NCBI RefSeq assembly: GCF_003605385.1
Contig: NZ_QYTV02000002.1
Span: forward strand, 311,412 to 375,411
Length of the DNA: 64,000 bases
Source: Siminovitchia acidinfaciens
GTDB taxonomy: Bacteria > Bacillota > Bacilli > Bacillales > Bacillaceae_C
Direction: 5' to 3'
How positions within the stretch are numbered: position 1 is the first letter of the stretch; each line of letters begins with the position of its first letter. Below, piece after piece: positions 37,153-46,030 of the stretch. Below the pieces are notes generated by a model. That model saw only the letters and a program-made list of their open reading frames with translations. It searched no databases and had not been told where the DNA came from. A program made the position numbers and the translations under genes.

Positions 37153-37533
37153 TAAAAGCGCAAGGCGCGCAGCCTTAGGCGACAAGCACAGGGCGAATTT
37201 TGATGCGGGAGCTCTTCAGCCACCACAGCAAAGCGACTACTTAATTACATCTAGAGAAACCCCTTTGAATTTCCATCATGCAGCTTTGCGACGAGCTGAA
37301 TAAGGCTTCCTCGGATAAACGCACATTCACCCTGAAAAGCTTCCTTGCAACTTGTGACCTCTAGCCGATAGCGCTTGGGCCGCCTAAGAACGCGACATCC
37401 TCGAAAAAGCTGACGATTTTTCTTCGTGCGATGTAACGCTGCCGAAGCATTCATGTCGCTTCGGTGGCACTAGTGCGTCCTGCACGTCGCCGACTTAAAA
37501 GAGCCACGTCCTGTGGCGCCGTCGGAGCTAGAC
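37153..37533. repeat. Intergenic repeat family, copy 6 (longest)
   Basis: Begins AAAAGCGCAAGGCGCGC and ends GTCGGAGCTAGACC. Contains the shared blocks CATGCAGCTTTGCGACGAG, AAGCTTCCTTGCAA, and a series of mini-hairpins including GTGCGTCCTGCAC and GCCACGTCCTGTGGC. Fills the whole cvpA-polX gap. Confidence 0.75.
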
Positions 37534-37619
37534 CTATCATATCAAAGTTTGAATATAAAACTTTTTTTCTTTTATTTATTCTTTACATAAAAGAAAAACT
37601 TCTCTTTCGTAAAGAGAAG

Positions 37620-38162
37620 TCAGCTTTGAATATAATCGATCCACCATTTTTTCAATTCAGCGGATAGAAAAGGCGTATAGTTGATCATTCCTTTGGCAAG
37701 AAATGAACCATTAATGGCTTCTTGAATTGCCGGAATCGGCAATAATGCTGCAATATACAGCAGAATAAAAAGCATCAGATAAGTTTCCAAAAAACCAAGA
37801 ATTCCGCCGGCCCACACATTCAATGTTTTTAAGATTGGAAGGCTTGCGACAAAATCAAGTGCCGATCCAATGATGCCCAACACGATACGAACCGCGAAAA
37901 AGATAATGACAAATGCGATGGCGCGGTAAAAAGCCTCATCCATTCCCACCCCGTCAAGGACCATCTGTAAGGTCTTGCCCGGGTCAAAGTCCGGATATGG
38001 AATCCAGAGACGCAGTTTAGGTGCCAACTCATCGTAATACATGTAAGCAACAATAAATGAAATGATAAAGCCGATCATGTGGATCAGCTGAAGGATGAAT
38101 CCCCTTCGTAAACCAACAAAGAAACCAATGATCATTAAGATCAGTAAAGCTAAACTCAACAT
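37620..38162 (-). CDS. cvpA: CvpA-family membrane protein
   Basis: 180 residues with four hydrophobic segments and the CvpA pattern FVGLRRGFILQLIHMIGFIISFIVA near the start. B. subtilis YshB is the counterpart. CvpA homologues are needed for colicin V production and envelope integrity in Gram-negatives; the role here is unclear. Follows zapA by seven bases, same operon. Confidence 0.85.
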   Translation of the reverse strand: MLSLALLILMIIGFFVGLRRGFILQLIHMIGFIISFIVAYMYYDELAPKLRLWIPYPDFDPGKTLQMVLDGVGMDEAFYRAIAFVIIFFAVRIVLGIIGSALDFVASLPILKTLNVWAGGILGFLETYLMLFILLYIAALLPIPAIQEAINGSFLAKGMINYTPFLSAELKKWWIDYIQS

Positions 38163-38169
38163 TCGTTTT

Positions 38170-38430
38170 TCAGTCCTTTAAACGCGAAAGCTCTTGTTCC
38201 AGATGCTCCAGGCGCTCTTGAAGTTTAATTTGCTCATGGACAGCATTGACAGCCGTCAGTACGGCCAGCTTGCCTGTATCAAGACTGGGGTTCACCGAGC
38301 GGATTTCCCGCATTTTTTCATCAACAAACTCTGCAACGAGCCTCATATGCGCTGACGTCTCCGTCCCCGTAATGATATAATGTTGCCCATAGATTGTTAC
38401 TGGAGTGCGGGTCTTTTCACTTGACGACAA
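38170..38430 (-). CDS. zapA: ZapA cell-division protein
   Basis: 86 residues from the TTG at 38430; GGGGG lies seven bases before it, whereas the ATG two codons upstream is only one base away. RTPVTIYGQHYIITG near the front is the ZapA globular head and the rest is a coiled coil (EQIKLQERLEHLEQELSRLK). It bundles FtsZ filaments at midcell. Divergent from rnhC as in B. subtilis. Confidence 0.92.
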   Translation of the reverse strand: MSSSEKTRTPVTIYGQHYIITGTETSAHMRLVAEFVDEKMREIRSVNPSLDTGKLAVLTAVNAVHEQIKLQERLEHLEQELSRLKD

Positions 38431-38570
38431 AGTCATGCCCCCATTTCTTCATAAAAAGCTTCAAAAATATATTAAACTACCAACAGTAGTTAAAAATTCT
38501 CCATATATCATATCATGAATGAAAAAAGATGGGAATCATTTATCAGGAAAGTCAGGGAGGTTACAAGCTA

Positions 38571-39509
38571 ATGGCCAATACCGTCATTCAAACAACACTT
38601 GATGAAATTAAAAAGATGAAGGAACATTACCAGGCGTTTTTATCCGAGAAAAGCCCTCCGGGTAGTGTTTTTTTTGCAAGGAAAGACGGCTGCGTAATCA
38701 CAGCCTATAAATCAGGGAAAGTCATGTTCCAAGGAAACAGCAATGAAGAAGAGGCAAGTAAATGGGGATCACCTGCGGAAAAGAAACCAAAAGCTTCTGC
38801 CACAGCTACGGGAAAAACATCGGGAATGCCACTGCCCGATAACATATCGACCTTGTCGGTCATCGGTTCGGACGAGGTTGGCAAAGGCGACTATTTTGGG
38901 CCGCTTACAGTTGTTGCCGCTTATGTAAAAAGCGAGCAAATTCCCTTGCTTAGGGAGCTGGGAGTAAAAGACTCAAAACATCTGACGGACTCCCAAATCA
39001 TCAACATCGCCAAGGATTTGCTAACCTTTTTACCTTACAGTTTATTAAAACTAGATAATCCGAAATATAACCAATTGCAGGCTTCAGGGATGACCCAAGG
39101 GAAAATGACAGCCATTCTCCACAACCAGGCACATAATAACTTACTTGAAAAAATTTCACCCGAGAAACCGGATGCCATACTGGTCGACCAATTTGCCCAA
39201 GCGCCCATCTATTACAAGCACTTGCAGGGACAAAAACAGATTCAGCGGGAAAAAATCTACTTCAGCACAAAGGCGGAAAGTATTCACCTGGCGGTTGCTG
39301 CTGCCTCCATCCTCGCCCGTTACGCTTTTGTCCGTGCTTTTGATCAATTAAGCAAAAAAGCGGGATTCACCATTCCAAAAGGGGCCGGTGCGAAGGTTGA
39401 TCAGGCTGCAGCCAGATTGATAAAAGAGAGAGGCGTACCGGCATTGAATGAGTTCACTAAACTTCATTTTGCCAACACAGGAAAAGCGAAGAAAATTGCA
39501 AGAGTATAG
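38571..39509 (+). CDS. rnhC: Ribonuclease HIII
   Basis: 312 residues from the ATG at 38571, ten bases after GGGAGG; the frame is open upstream to 38529 but those codons contain the ribosome site. N-terminal TBP-like substrate-binding domain to about 85, then the RNase H fold with catalytic D-E-D-D: IGSDEVGKGDYFGPL near 98-112, DSKHLTD near 136 and ILVDQFAQ near 200. Degrades RNA in RNA-DNA hybrids. In B. subtilis pheT lies next to it; here 24 kb intervene. Confidence 0.95.
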   Translation: MANTVIQTTLDEIKKMKEHYQAFLSEKSPPGSVFFARKDGCVITAYKSGKVMFQGNSNEEEASKWGSPAEKKPKASATATGKTSGMPLPDNISTLSVIGSDEVGKGDYFGPLTVVAAYVKSEQIPLLRELGVKDSKHLTDSQIINIAKDLLTFLPYSLLKLDNPKYNQLQASGMTQGKMTAILHNQAHNNLLEKISPEKPDAILVDQFAQAPIYYKHLQGQKQIQREKIYFSTKAESIHLAVAAASILARYAFVRAFDQLSKKAGFTIPKGAGAKVDQAAARLIKERGVPALNEFTKLHFANTGKAKKIARV

Positions 39510-39679
39510 TGGGAAGACCGTGTTCTGAGGGAACAGCTCTCTGATTTCCTGCCTTATTTGCCGGTAATCGCTTTTTCCATGATACACCTTAACCGTGACC
39601 AATTTGATGCACAACAAAAAGCAGATGGAACACATCAATCGTTTCTACCTGCTTTTCCTTAGTGGGTTTATAGACATCC

Positions 39680-40741
39680 CTATTCCAAACTTATTCCAAT
39701 CAATTGGTCGTCGTATGATGCCGGTACGCCTCTTCCATCTGTATTATTCGTAATATAATATAGTGTGCCTTTTTCAATGAGTACATCCCGTACACGCCCA
39801 GTTCCTTGTTCGAATATATCTGCCACCTTGTTCTCGATTTCAAAAATCCTTACTGCCTCGCCGCGAAGAGTGGAAATATACAGGCTTCCATTGTAAAAAG
39901 CGGTTCCGCTAGGCGCCCATGTGTTGCCGTTTGTATGATATAGCGGAGTCTCCATTCCATCCCTTTTTTCGTCGCCCTGGATGACTGGCCATCCGTAATT
40001 TTTCCCCGGCTCAATTTTATTGATTTCATCGTGGGCGCTTTGGCCATGCTCGGTGGCATATAATTGTCCTGTGTCATCCCAAGCCAGGCCTTGCGGATTG
40101 CGGTGGCCATATGAATAGACTGGTGAATCTGCAAAGGGATTATCTTCCGGAACTGAACCATCCAGTTCCATTCTTAAAATCTTTCCGGCAAGGCTGTTCC
40201 TATCCTGTGAAAGATCAGGGTTTGCAGCATCTCCCGTTGTAACATAAATCATGTGGTCAGGCCCTATTTTTACTCGGCCCCCGTTATGGATACCTGCGCC
40301 AGGGATCCCTTCCAATAAAACAGCTGTTTCGGACCATTGGTCCTGCTCTTTGTTCAGGTGAACAAGGCGGTTCAATACCTCTCCGTTCTCCAGATATGTA
40401 TGGTATGCCAATGCCTCAACATTTGTATCCGATAACAGTTCAAGTCCAAGCAAACCGCCCTCTCCTTCTGTGTGAAGAGGCTTATTCAGGGCAACTTGCT
40501 CCCGTTTCACTTTCCCTGATTTTATATCCACCAAAGCAATTGTTCCATTTCGTTCGCTTATATAAAACTTTGAGCCTTTTTTGGTAATAGACCATGGAGT
40601 CTGAAGCCGTTCAGCCAAACGGACATCTGTAACTCTTCCTGATGTAGGATGGTCTTCCTCTTTGTCCTGAGGTTCTTGCTGTTTGGATTGTGAACAGGAC
40701 GATAATAACAATATGATGAAAATCAACAAAACCTTTTTCAT
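39680..40741 (-). CDS. PQQ-dependent sugar dehydrogenase-like lipoprotein
   Basis: 353 residues. Signal peptide MKKVLLIFIILLLSSC with lipobox LSSC (Cys at about 16) anchors it outside the membrane. The beta-propeller carries the soluble aldose/L-sorbosone dehydrogenase marks RNGTIALVD, GLLGLEL, GDAANPDLSQDRNSLAGKILR and YSYGHRNPQGLAWD, with His-Arg-Asn near the cofactor/calcium site. Members oxidise sugars using PQQ, but many lack cofactor in Gram-positives. Overlaps the upstream gene by four bases, so it is part of a two-gene operon. Confidence 0.85.
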   Translation of the reverse strand: MKKVLLIFIILLLSSCSQSKQQEPQDKEEDHPTSGRVTDVRLAERLQTPWSITKKGSKFYISERNGTIALVDIKSGKVKREQVALNKPLHTEGEGGLLGLELLSDTNVEALAYHTYLENGEVLNRLVHLNKEQDQWSETAVLLEGIPGAGIHNGGRVKIGPDHMIYVTTGDAANPDLSQDRNSLAGKILRMELDGSVPEDNPFADSPVYSYGHRNPQGLAWDDTGQLYATEHGQSAHDEINKIEPGKNYGWPVIQGDEKRDGMETPLYHTNGNTWAPSGTAFYNGSLYISTLRGEAVRIFEIENKVADIFEQGTGRVRDVLIEKGTLYYITNNTDGRGVPASYDDQLIGISLE

Positions 40742-41283
40742 TCAGTCCCCTCCATCCGACGTTCAAGGCCGGGATACTGTTCGCTGACCTTCTCCATTTC
40801 GTGCAACGATTCATCCAGCCCTATATCAAAGACATCTATTTTACGCACATCAGCTAAAAACTGATATACATCGGTAATATAATCAACTTGCCTATCTGTT
40901 AACTTTAGTTCACTGCCTTTTTTCCCTTCTAATCGACTGAATGAGAAATAAATGTTTTCCAGGGATGACTGTGTCTTGGATTCTGAGTCATCCGTACTTA
41001 GATAAGTGGCAGCAATTGAGTTTAATTCTGTAAAACTGGAAAGTATCCGCTCGCTTTTTTCAACGAGAATGGCTGATTGGTCTTGTGATAGCACCTGCTC
41101 TTCCTCTATTTGCTTAACGGGAACCTTATTTAAGATATCTGTAATACTCGCTTGCATGCTTTGCAGGTAGCTAACAGTCTTTCCCTCAGGGAATTCTTTT
41201 ATCTCCGTTCGGCCATACATCGAAAACGCTGTAACAGCGATTAAAAATATAAACACATAAACCGGCAGTCGATTCTTTTTCAT
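40738..41283 (-). CDS. Membrane-anchored hypothetical protein
   Basis: 181 residues: N-terminal hydrophobic anchor (about 6-22), then a helical, acidic extracellular part with many Glu/Ser and no Cys. It overlaps the sugar dehydrogenase-like gene (ATGA), so the two are likely made together and may interact at the cell surface. No family recognised. Confidence 0.6.
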   Translation of the reverse strand: MKKNRLPVYVFIFLIAVTAFSMYGRTEIKEFPEGKTVSYLQSMQASITDILNKVPVKQIEEEQVLSQDQSAILVEKSERILSSFTELNSIAATYLSTDDSESKTQSSLENIYFSFSRLEGKKGSELKLTDRQVDYITDVYQFLADVRKIDVFDIGLDESLHEMEKVSEQYPGLERRMEGTE

Positions 41284-41409
41284 ATGTCGGCCTCCTATAA
41301 AGCTTTTTTAAGAGAAAAGCCCAATCAATTGACTATCCCAATATTAATCGTTAGCATTTTGATACAGCTTACATTTTAACACGCTACGCATAAAAATAGT
41401 CAGGTGATC

Positions 41410-42783
41410 ATGATGGCGAGTAGAAAAAAGATACATAAACCATGGGTTCTTGTTGTGACAATCGGACTTGGCACATTGTTGAACCCATTGAATTCATCCA
41501 TGATTTCAGTTGCATTGACAAGGATGCAGCAGGAATTCGAACTTACCTTTGCCGACGCTTCCTGGCTGATTTCGGTGTTTTATTTGGCAAGTGCAGCCGG
41601 GCAACCTGTGATGGGAAAATTAAGTGATATGTTTGGTCCAAAAAGAATGTTTTTGGCCGGGCTCATTACTGTAGCCGCCGCTTCCATGCTGGCACCCTTA
41701 TCACCAAACTTCCCTTTCCTGCTGGGATGCCGTGCACTTCAGGCGATTGGCAGTTCAACCTTATTTCCAAGCGGAATGAGCATAGTTCGAACGAGCATCA
41801 CAAAAGGACAGGCAAAGGCACTGGCAACGCTATCGATATTTGCTTCAACTTCCGCTGCTTTTGGGCCGTCCATTGGAGGACTATTAATTGATTCATGGGA
41901 TTGGCCGTCCATTTTCATCGTAAACTTTCCATTTATCATCGTATCATTTTTCATGGCCATTTTTATATTACCGGAAAAAGGCGAGGGAAAATTCGAACTG
42001 AAACGCATCGACTTTTTTGGAATCACCCTATTTATCATTGCGGTGATTGGGCTGATCCTGTTTCTTCTGTCGCTGGATTCACAAATTCATTGGTGGGCAC
42101 TCCTTGTCTTTCTCGTTTCGTCCGTCAGCTTTTATTTCTATGAAAAAAACCAGGGTGAACCTTTCATTGATGTTCGGGGATTAAAAAGGAACCCCAATGT
42201 CACCCTGATATACGTGCAGTTTATCACTATAAACCTTGTGTATTATTGCTACTTCTTCGGTTTTCCGACTTATTTACAGCAAGTTAAAAAATACAGCCCA
42301 GGTGATACCGGGTTGATCATGCTGGCCCTGGCTGGATTTGGAGTTATTGTATCGCCGTTTGCCGGCAGGCTGATTGACCGGCATGGACCTAAGCCCGCGC
42401 TCATCACAGGGTCTGTGATTCTATTTACAGGAACAGCGCTTCTGCTGACACTGAATGAGACTTCGTCTCTTCTGTGGCTGCTGGTCATCATGGCTGTACT
42501 TGGAATGAGCAACGGTTTCAGCAACATTTCTATGCAGACAGCCCTCTACGAACATGTCAAACCGGAAGATACTGGGTCGGCTTCAGGCCTGTTTCAAACA
42601 AGCCGCTACTTGGGTTCAATTTTATCGTCCAGCCTATTAGGCCTCGCATTTAACCGCCATTTGGACATCCATCATTTGCATAACGTTGCAATGATTTGCT
42701 TGGCGTTTTGTCTTTTGGTTTTCTTGCTTTCCATCAGACTCCCAGGTCGGAATAAACTGAGGGGGGCATGGATGAAACTTTAA
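41410..42783 (+). CDS. Major facilitator superfamily drug-type exporter (DHA2-like)
   Basis: About 457 residues from the ATG at 41410 (or the next ATG), after AGGTGA. Helices show the antiporter family marks: LNPLNSSMISVALTRMQQEF in helix 1, GKLSDMFGPKRMFLAG in the loop 2-3 motif A, and ASTSAAFGPSIGGLL in helix 5 (motif C, typical of drug:proton antiporters). Probably exports a hydrophobic compound; substrate unknown. Followed 15 bases later by the NRDE gene. Confidence 0.88.
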   Translation: MMASRKKIHKPWVLVVTIGLGTLLNPLNSSMISVALTRMQQEFELTFADASWLISVFYLASAAGQPVMGKLSDMFGPKRMFLAGLITVAAASMLAPLSPNFPFLLGCRALQAIGSSTLFPSGMSIVRTSITKGQAKALATLSIFASTSAAFGPSIGGLLIDSWDWPSIFIVNFPFIIVSFFMAIFILPEKGEGKFELKRIDFFGITLFIIAVIGLILFLLSLDSQIHWWALLVFLVSSVSFYFYEKNQGEPFIDVRGLKRNPNVTLIYVQFITINLVYYCYFFGFPTYLQQVKKYSPGDTGLIMLALAGFGVIVSPFAGRLIDRHGPKPALITGSVILFTGTALLLTLNETSSLLWLLVIMAVLGMSNGFSNISMQTALYEHVKPEDTGSASGLFQTSRYLGSILSSSLLGLAFNRHLDIHHLHNVAMICLAFCLLVFLLSIRLPGRNKLRGAWMKL

Positions 42784-42798
42784 GATTGAGGAGATATT

Positions 42799-43563
42799 AT
42801 GTGCATTATTTTTCTTGCTTATCGCTGCCATCCTAAATATGGCCTCATTACTGCGGCGAACCGTGATGAATTTTACAAACGCCCTACAGAGGCGGCACAC
42901 TTTTGGAAGGACGAACTTTGTATTCTGGCAGGAAGGGATTTGGAACAGATGGGGACATGGATGGGTGTTACGCGAACCGGCAGGTTTGCCGCTCTCACCA
43001 ATTATCGGAACCCAGCGGAGTTTGAAAAGAAGGACAAACAATCCAGGGGGCATATCGTCCGTAGCTTTTTGGCAGGAACAGAAACACCGCTCGAGTTTTT
43101 AACAAAGCTGCAACAGGAAAAGTCAGCTTACAAAGGGTTCAATTTATTTGTTGCAGATGAGGACAACCTCATGTATTACTCTAACATTGAAGATCAAATC
43201 AAAAAATTGAGTCCCGGAATTTATGGATTGAGCAACGAACTATTGGATACACCATGGCCAAAAGTCGAAAAAGGCAAACAGCAATTGAAGCAATTGCTGG
43301 ACCATGACCTGGATCCTGAGTGCCTTTTTAAAATACTTGCCGACAGCGACCCTGCCCCAGAAGAATTATTGCCGCAAACAGGGATTCCATTAGATTTGGA
43401 AAAAACATTATCTTCCATTTTTATCGAAAGTCCTGACTATGGGACACGCTGTTCAACTGTTTTGACGATTGACAAAGGGCGCAATGTCCATTTTATCGAG
43501 AGGACCTTTCCGCAAGCTGAAGGTTATGAAAAGGAATTTACATTTCAGCTGGAGGGAAGTTAA
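42799..43563 (+). CDS. NRDE/TANGO2-family protein
   Basis: 254 residues starting MCIIFLAYRCHPKYGLITAA followed by NRDEFYKRPT, the N-terminal signature (Cys2 and NRDE) of the TANGO2 family. An N-terminal nucleophile hydrolase fold is likely; animal relatives affect haem or lipid handling. Co-directional with the MFS gene. Bacterial role not established. Confidence 0.88.
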   Translation: MCIIFLAYRCHPKYGLITAANRDEFYKRPTEAAHFWKDELCILAGRDLEQMGTWMGVTRTGRFAALTNYRNPAEFEKKDKQSRGHIVRSFLAGTETPLEFLTKLQQEKSAYKGFNLFVADEDNLMYYSNIEDQIKKLSPGIYGLSNELLDTPWPKVEKGKQQLKQLLDHDLDPECLFKILADSDPAPEELLPQTGIPLDLEKTLSSIFIESPDYGTRCSTVLTIDKGRNVHFIERTFPQAEGYEKEFTFQLEGS

Positions 43564-43697
43564 AATAAGCTGCTGATCGATGTTTTCAGCCATAAGCCTA
43601 CGCCGAATTATAAAAATAAGCCACCACCTGATGGGACAGACTACGACCTGGCTGGGTGTAGTGTAACGGGAACAATCGTTAATTTCTGTTGTGGCAT

Positions 43698-43788
43698 AAG
43701 AAAAGCACCTCCTAAAATGGATACGTTCATCGTATCCATTTTAGGAGGTGCAGTTTATTAACATGCGTTTTTTGAACGGGGACTTACC
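43698..43788. repeat. Island-edge repeat, left copy
   Basis: About 90 bp of which AAGAAAAGCACCT, then TAAAATGGATACGTTCATCG, GTTTATTAA, and TTGAACGG with CTTAC recur in the same order and orientation at 62238-62320. This copy is a full 21-bp-arm hairpin (GCACCTCC to GGAGGTGC around TTCAT). Weaker similarity extends left to about 43590 (TAAGCCT, GAATTATAAAAATAAG). Confidence 0.85.
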
Positions 43789-43802
43789 TTCAGCATACAA
43801 AA

Positions 43803-44753
43803 TCAATCATTATAAACATGTTTTTCCAGGTATTTTGTCCACTCGGTTTCGAAACGGCTATATGAGAAATGGCTGGCTGTCCCGATAGCTTCCTTAACCA
43901 AACTCTCTCCTATATCGGGATCTAATTCAATTATTCGAAGGTATTCTGCCAATTGTTCAAAATCTCCATAATCAACGATATAAGCATTTTTTTCGTGATA
44001 AAGGTAGTCTCTCCCCCCCATTGAGTCAAATCCTACTACAGCACACCCACAAGCCATAGCTTCCAAAGGAGGCAATCCAAATCCTTCACATGGATTTAAG
44101 GTCAGATAATATTTATGTTGATTGAATAGATCGGATAGCTCTTTTTGAGATACACCATCCACTATCTTGAACTGAATATAGGATGTGGGATACTTCTCCT
44201 TGTAATATTGTTGAAGGTATTGAAAAACCGGCCTCGCGTAGCCTTTGTAACCTAGAATCAAAAGGTCATTACTTCGTTGTTTCCAGGGCGTTTTATTTTG
44301 AAAAATAGAATGATTAATGAACGGAGAAATAATCTGTGGTTTAATGTTGTATATTTTCTCAATGTGCTGTTGGACGAAATGGGATACAGACACGTAATGA
44401 TCATAAAAAATATCCAGTACAGGATAAGTATTAATCCCTTGCATATACATGAGTTTTTTCATTGGTAGTTCTAAACCAAACCATTTTGTCGAATGAGTCG
44501 GATTGCAGATAAATAAGTCATCCGGCTTCACCATTTCTTTCATCTTATCGAGGTGGACTTCGGGAAACTCAAAAGAATAGTCAAAGCGGGGATGAGTTTC
44601 ATTAAGCGACCTTTTTTTTCTTAGATTGCGGACCATAAAAAGAGGGCTTCCAAATTTTTTGTGACAAATCCGCCCAAGTTGAAAGTTTAAAAAGGCTCCT
44701 CCCCTGTCTCCATATCCATTGAACACATAAACGTTCCTTTTAGAATCACTCAT
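43803..44753 (-). CDS. GT4-type glycosyltransferase, paralogue 1
   Basis: 316 residues. The C-terminal GT-B motif ECFGLPP-like EGFGLPPLEAMACGCAVVG lies at about 223-241 and is the donor-binding E-x7-E of GT4 enzymes. The front half begins NVYVFNGYGDRGGAFLN and a central MQGINTYPVLDIFYDHYVSVS is shared nearly unchanged with the genes at 47.4 and 61.2 kb. GGAGG precedes the ATG. Last gene of a four-gene - strand group with two kinase-like genes; the donor and acceptor sugars are unknown. Confidence 0.87.
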   Translation of the reverse strand: MSDSKRNVYVFNGYGDRGGAFLNFQLGRICHKKFGSPLFMVRNLRKKRSLNETHPRFDYSFEFPEVHLDKMKEMVKPDDLFICNPTHSTKWFGLELPMKKLMYMQGINTYPVLDIFYDHYVSVSHFVQQHIEKIYNIKPQIISPFINHSIFQNKTPWKQRSNDLLILGYKGYARPVFQYLQQYYKEKYPTSYIQFKIVDGVSQKELSDLFNQHKYYLTLNPCEGFGLPPLEAMACGCAVVGFDSMGGRDYLYHEKNAYIVDYGDFEQLAEYLRIIELDPDIGESLVKEAIGTASHFSYSRFETEWTKYLEKHVYND

Positions 44754-44933
44754 CAGTTTCCTCCATAGTCAAGATACCCCTTTCATGCAAATGCAACTCT
44801 CTCCCCATTTTTAATCTGAAAATCTGATCATAACAATTTCAGATATACTATATTTCAACATGGCCAATAGTCATATTGGTTTAAAGTGCGTGCTAAGTGC
44901 ATAGTACGTTTGTTGTTCGTTCTTGTTATATTT

Positions 44934-45971
44934 TTAAATTAGATCGACTTCCTCACTAAAAAGTGAAATTTTTTTCAAGATTTGCGGAAAAATCAAACGT
45001 GTTTCCCCTTGTAATATAAACATAAGGTGGCGCCGTAGTTCTTTTTCAAACACCGTCATTAAATAGGCCAATCGGTACAGACGGCCGGGATCCTCTGTAA
45101 ATGAAATGCCTCTTTGGTTCATTTCTCTAGTGTAGATCCGGATGGATTTCCTTCTAATCTTATGTGATATATCTGCCCATTCGGGACGATTATCTATAGT
45201 GAATTCAACGGTTTTTACAACGTCCAGCCAGCAAGGAGAAAAGGTTGCCGCTGAAATGTCTATGAATTTGATACGGTTTTTATTCTTTTCATCATAGCAA
45301 ATATTGCCTAAATGGAGATCCCCATGTACCAGACACATCCCCGATTGAATTACCTCGGGAAAATCAAGATCCAGTTCGGCAAGTTCAAATAGATGAGGAC
45401 AGTACTGATTAATCAATGGCTGTAAAAATGAATCTTTTCTTGCTTGCTGCAGATGCGTTTTCAGGGATTCCAGGTGTTGACTTCTCCGTTCAGTTTGAAA
45501 TCCCGGAACTATGCTGGTAATAAGATTTGCGACTGGTTGATTCTCAAAGGTTTTCGCGTGAAATTGTGCTACTCTGGAAACAATCTTATACAGATCCTCC
45601 GGACTAAAGTCTTGTTTTTTATTCATTACTTTTAGATTCTCCATAAAGATCCACGTCTCATTTACTGCACTGATGATTCGTATATCATAAATAACAGGGA
45701 TGAATTCGTTAATCTCGGTATCCTTGAGATTTTTATATAAGAGCGATTCAATTTGCTTCGAGTTAAAAGCACTTTCTTTGTAAATTTTCAAAATAACCGG
45801 AAAGGATCCATCCGATAAAGGAACGTCAATTCTCCAAACGCTTCGTGTTTCTGTATCTTTAATAACAGTCATATGCCTTTTTCTTAACGATCCCTTAAAC
45901 TTAATGGGTATTTTGTTTACCAGTCCCCATTGGTTCCAATTTTCAATAATTTGTTTCTCTGTTATGGCCAC
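44934..45971 (-). CDS. Aminoglycoside-phosphotransferase/CotS-fold kinase, paralogue 1
   Basis: 345 residues with the APH/choline-kinase fold. Brenner-type catalytic loop CLVHGDLHLGNICYD at about 213-227 and metal Asp in KFIDISAATFSP near 235-246. The second motif reads IDIS instead of IDFG in its paralogue, yet keeps the Asp. The fold phosphorylates small molecules, sugars or, in CotS/CotI-like spore proteins, unknown targets; resistance is unlikely here. Starts with GTG at 45971; the ribosome site is weak and far. Neighbours are its own paralogue and two glycosyltransferases. Confidence 0.75.
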   Translation of the reverse strand: MAITEKQIIENWNQWGLVNKIPIKFKGSLRKRHMTVIKDTETRSVWRIDVPLSDGSFPVILKIYKESAFNSKQIESLLYKNLKDTEINEFIPVIYDIRIISAVNETWIFMENLKVMNKKQDFSPEDLYKIVSRVAQFHAKTFENQPVANLITSIVPGFQTERRSQHLESLKTHLQQARKDSFLQPLINQYCPHLFELAELDLDFPEVIQSGMCLVHGDLHLGNICYDEKNKNRIKFIDISAATFSPCWLDVVKTVEFTIDNRPEWADISHKIRRKSIRIYTREMNQRGISFTEDPGRLYRLAYLMTVFEKELRRHLMFILQGETRLIFPQILKKISLFSEEVDLI

Positions 45972-46030
45972 TTTTCAATCATGCATCCTTTCAACACCAG
46001 GTCTTTCGGATTATATGTTCATTACTGTAT

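Noticed and set aside
43698-43788. Island-edge hairpin as an ordinary terminator only
   Set aside because: The left copy could stop transcription, but the similarity to the right copy extends beyond the stem on both sides, so a simple terminator does not explain it.
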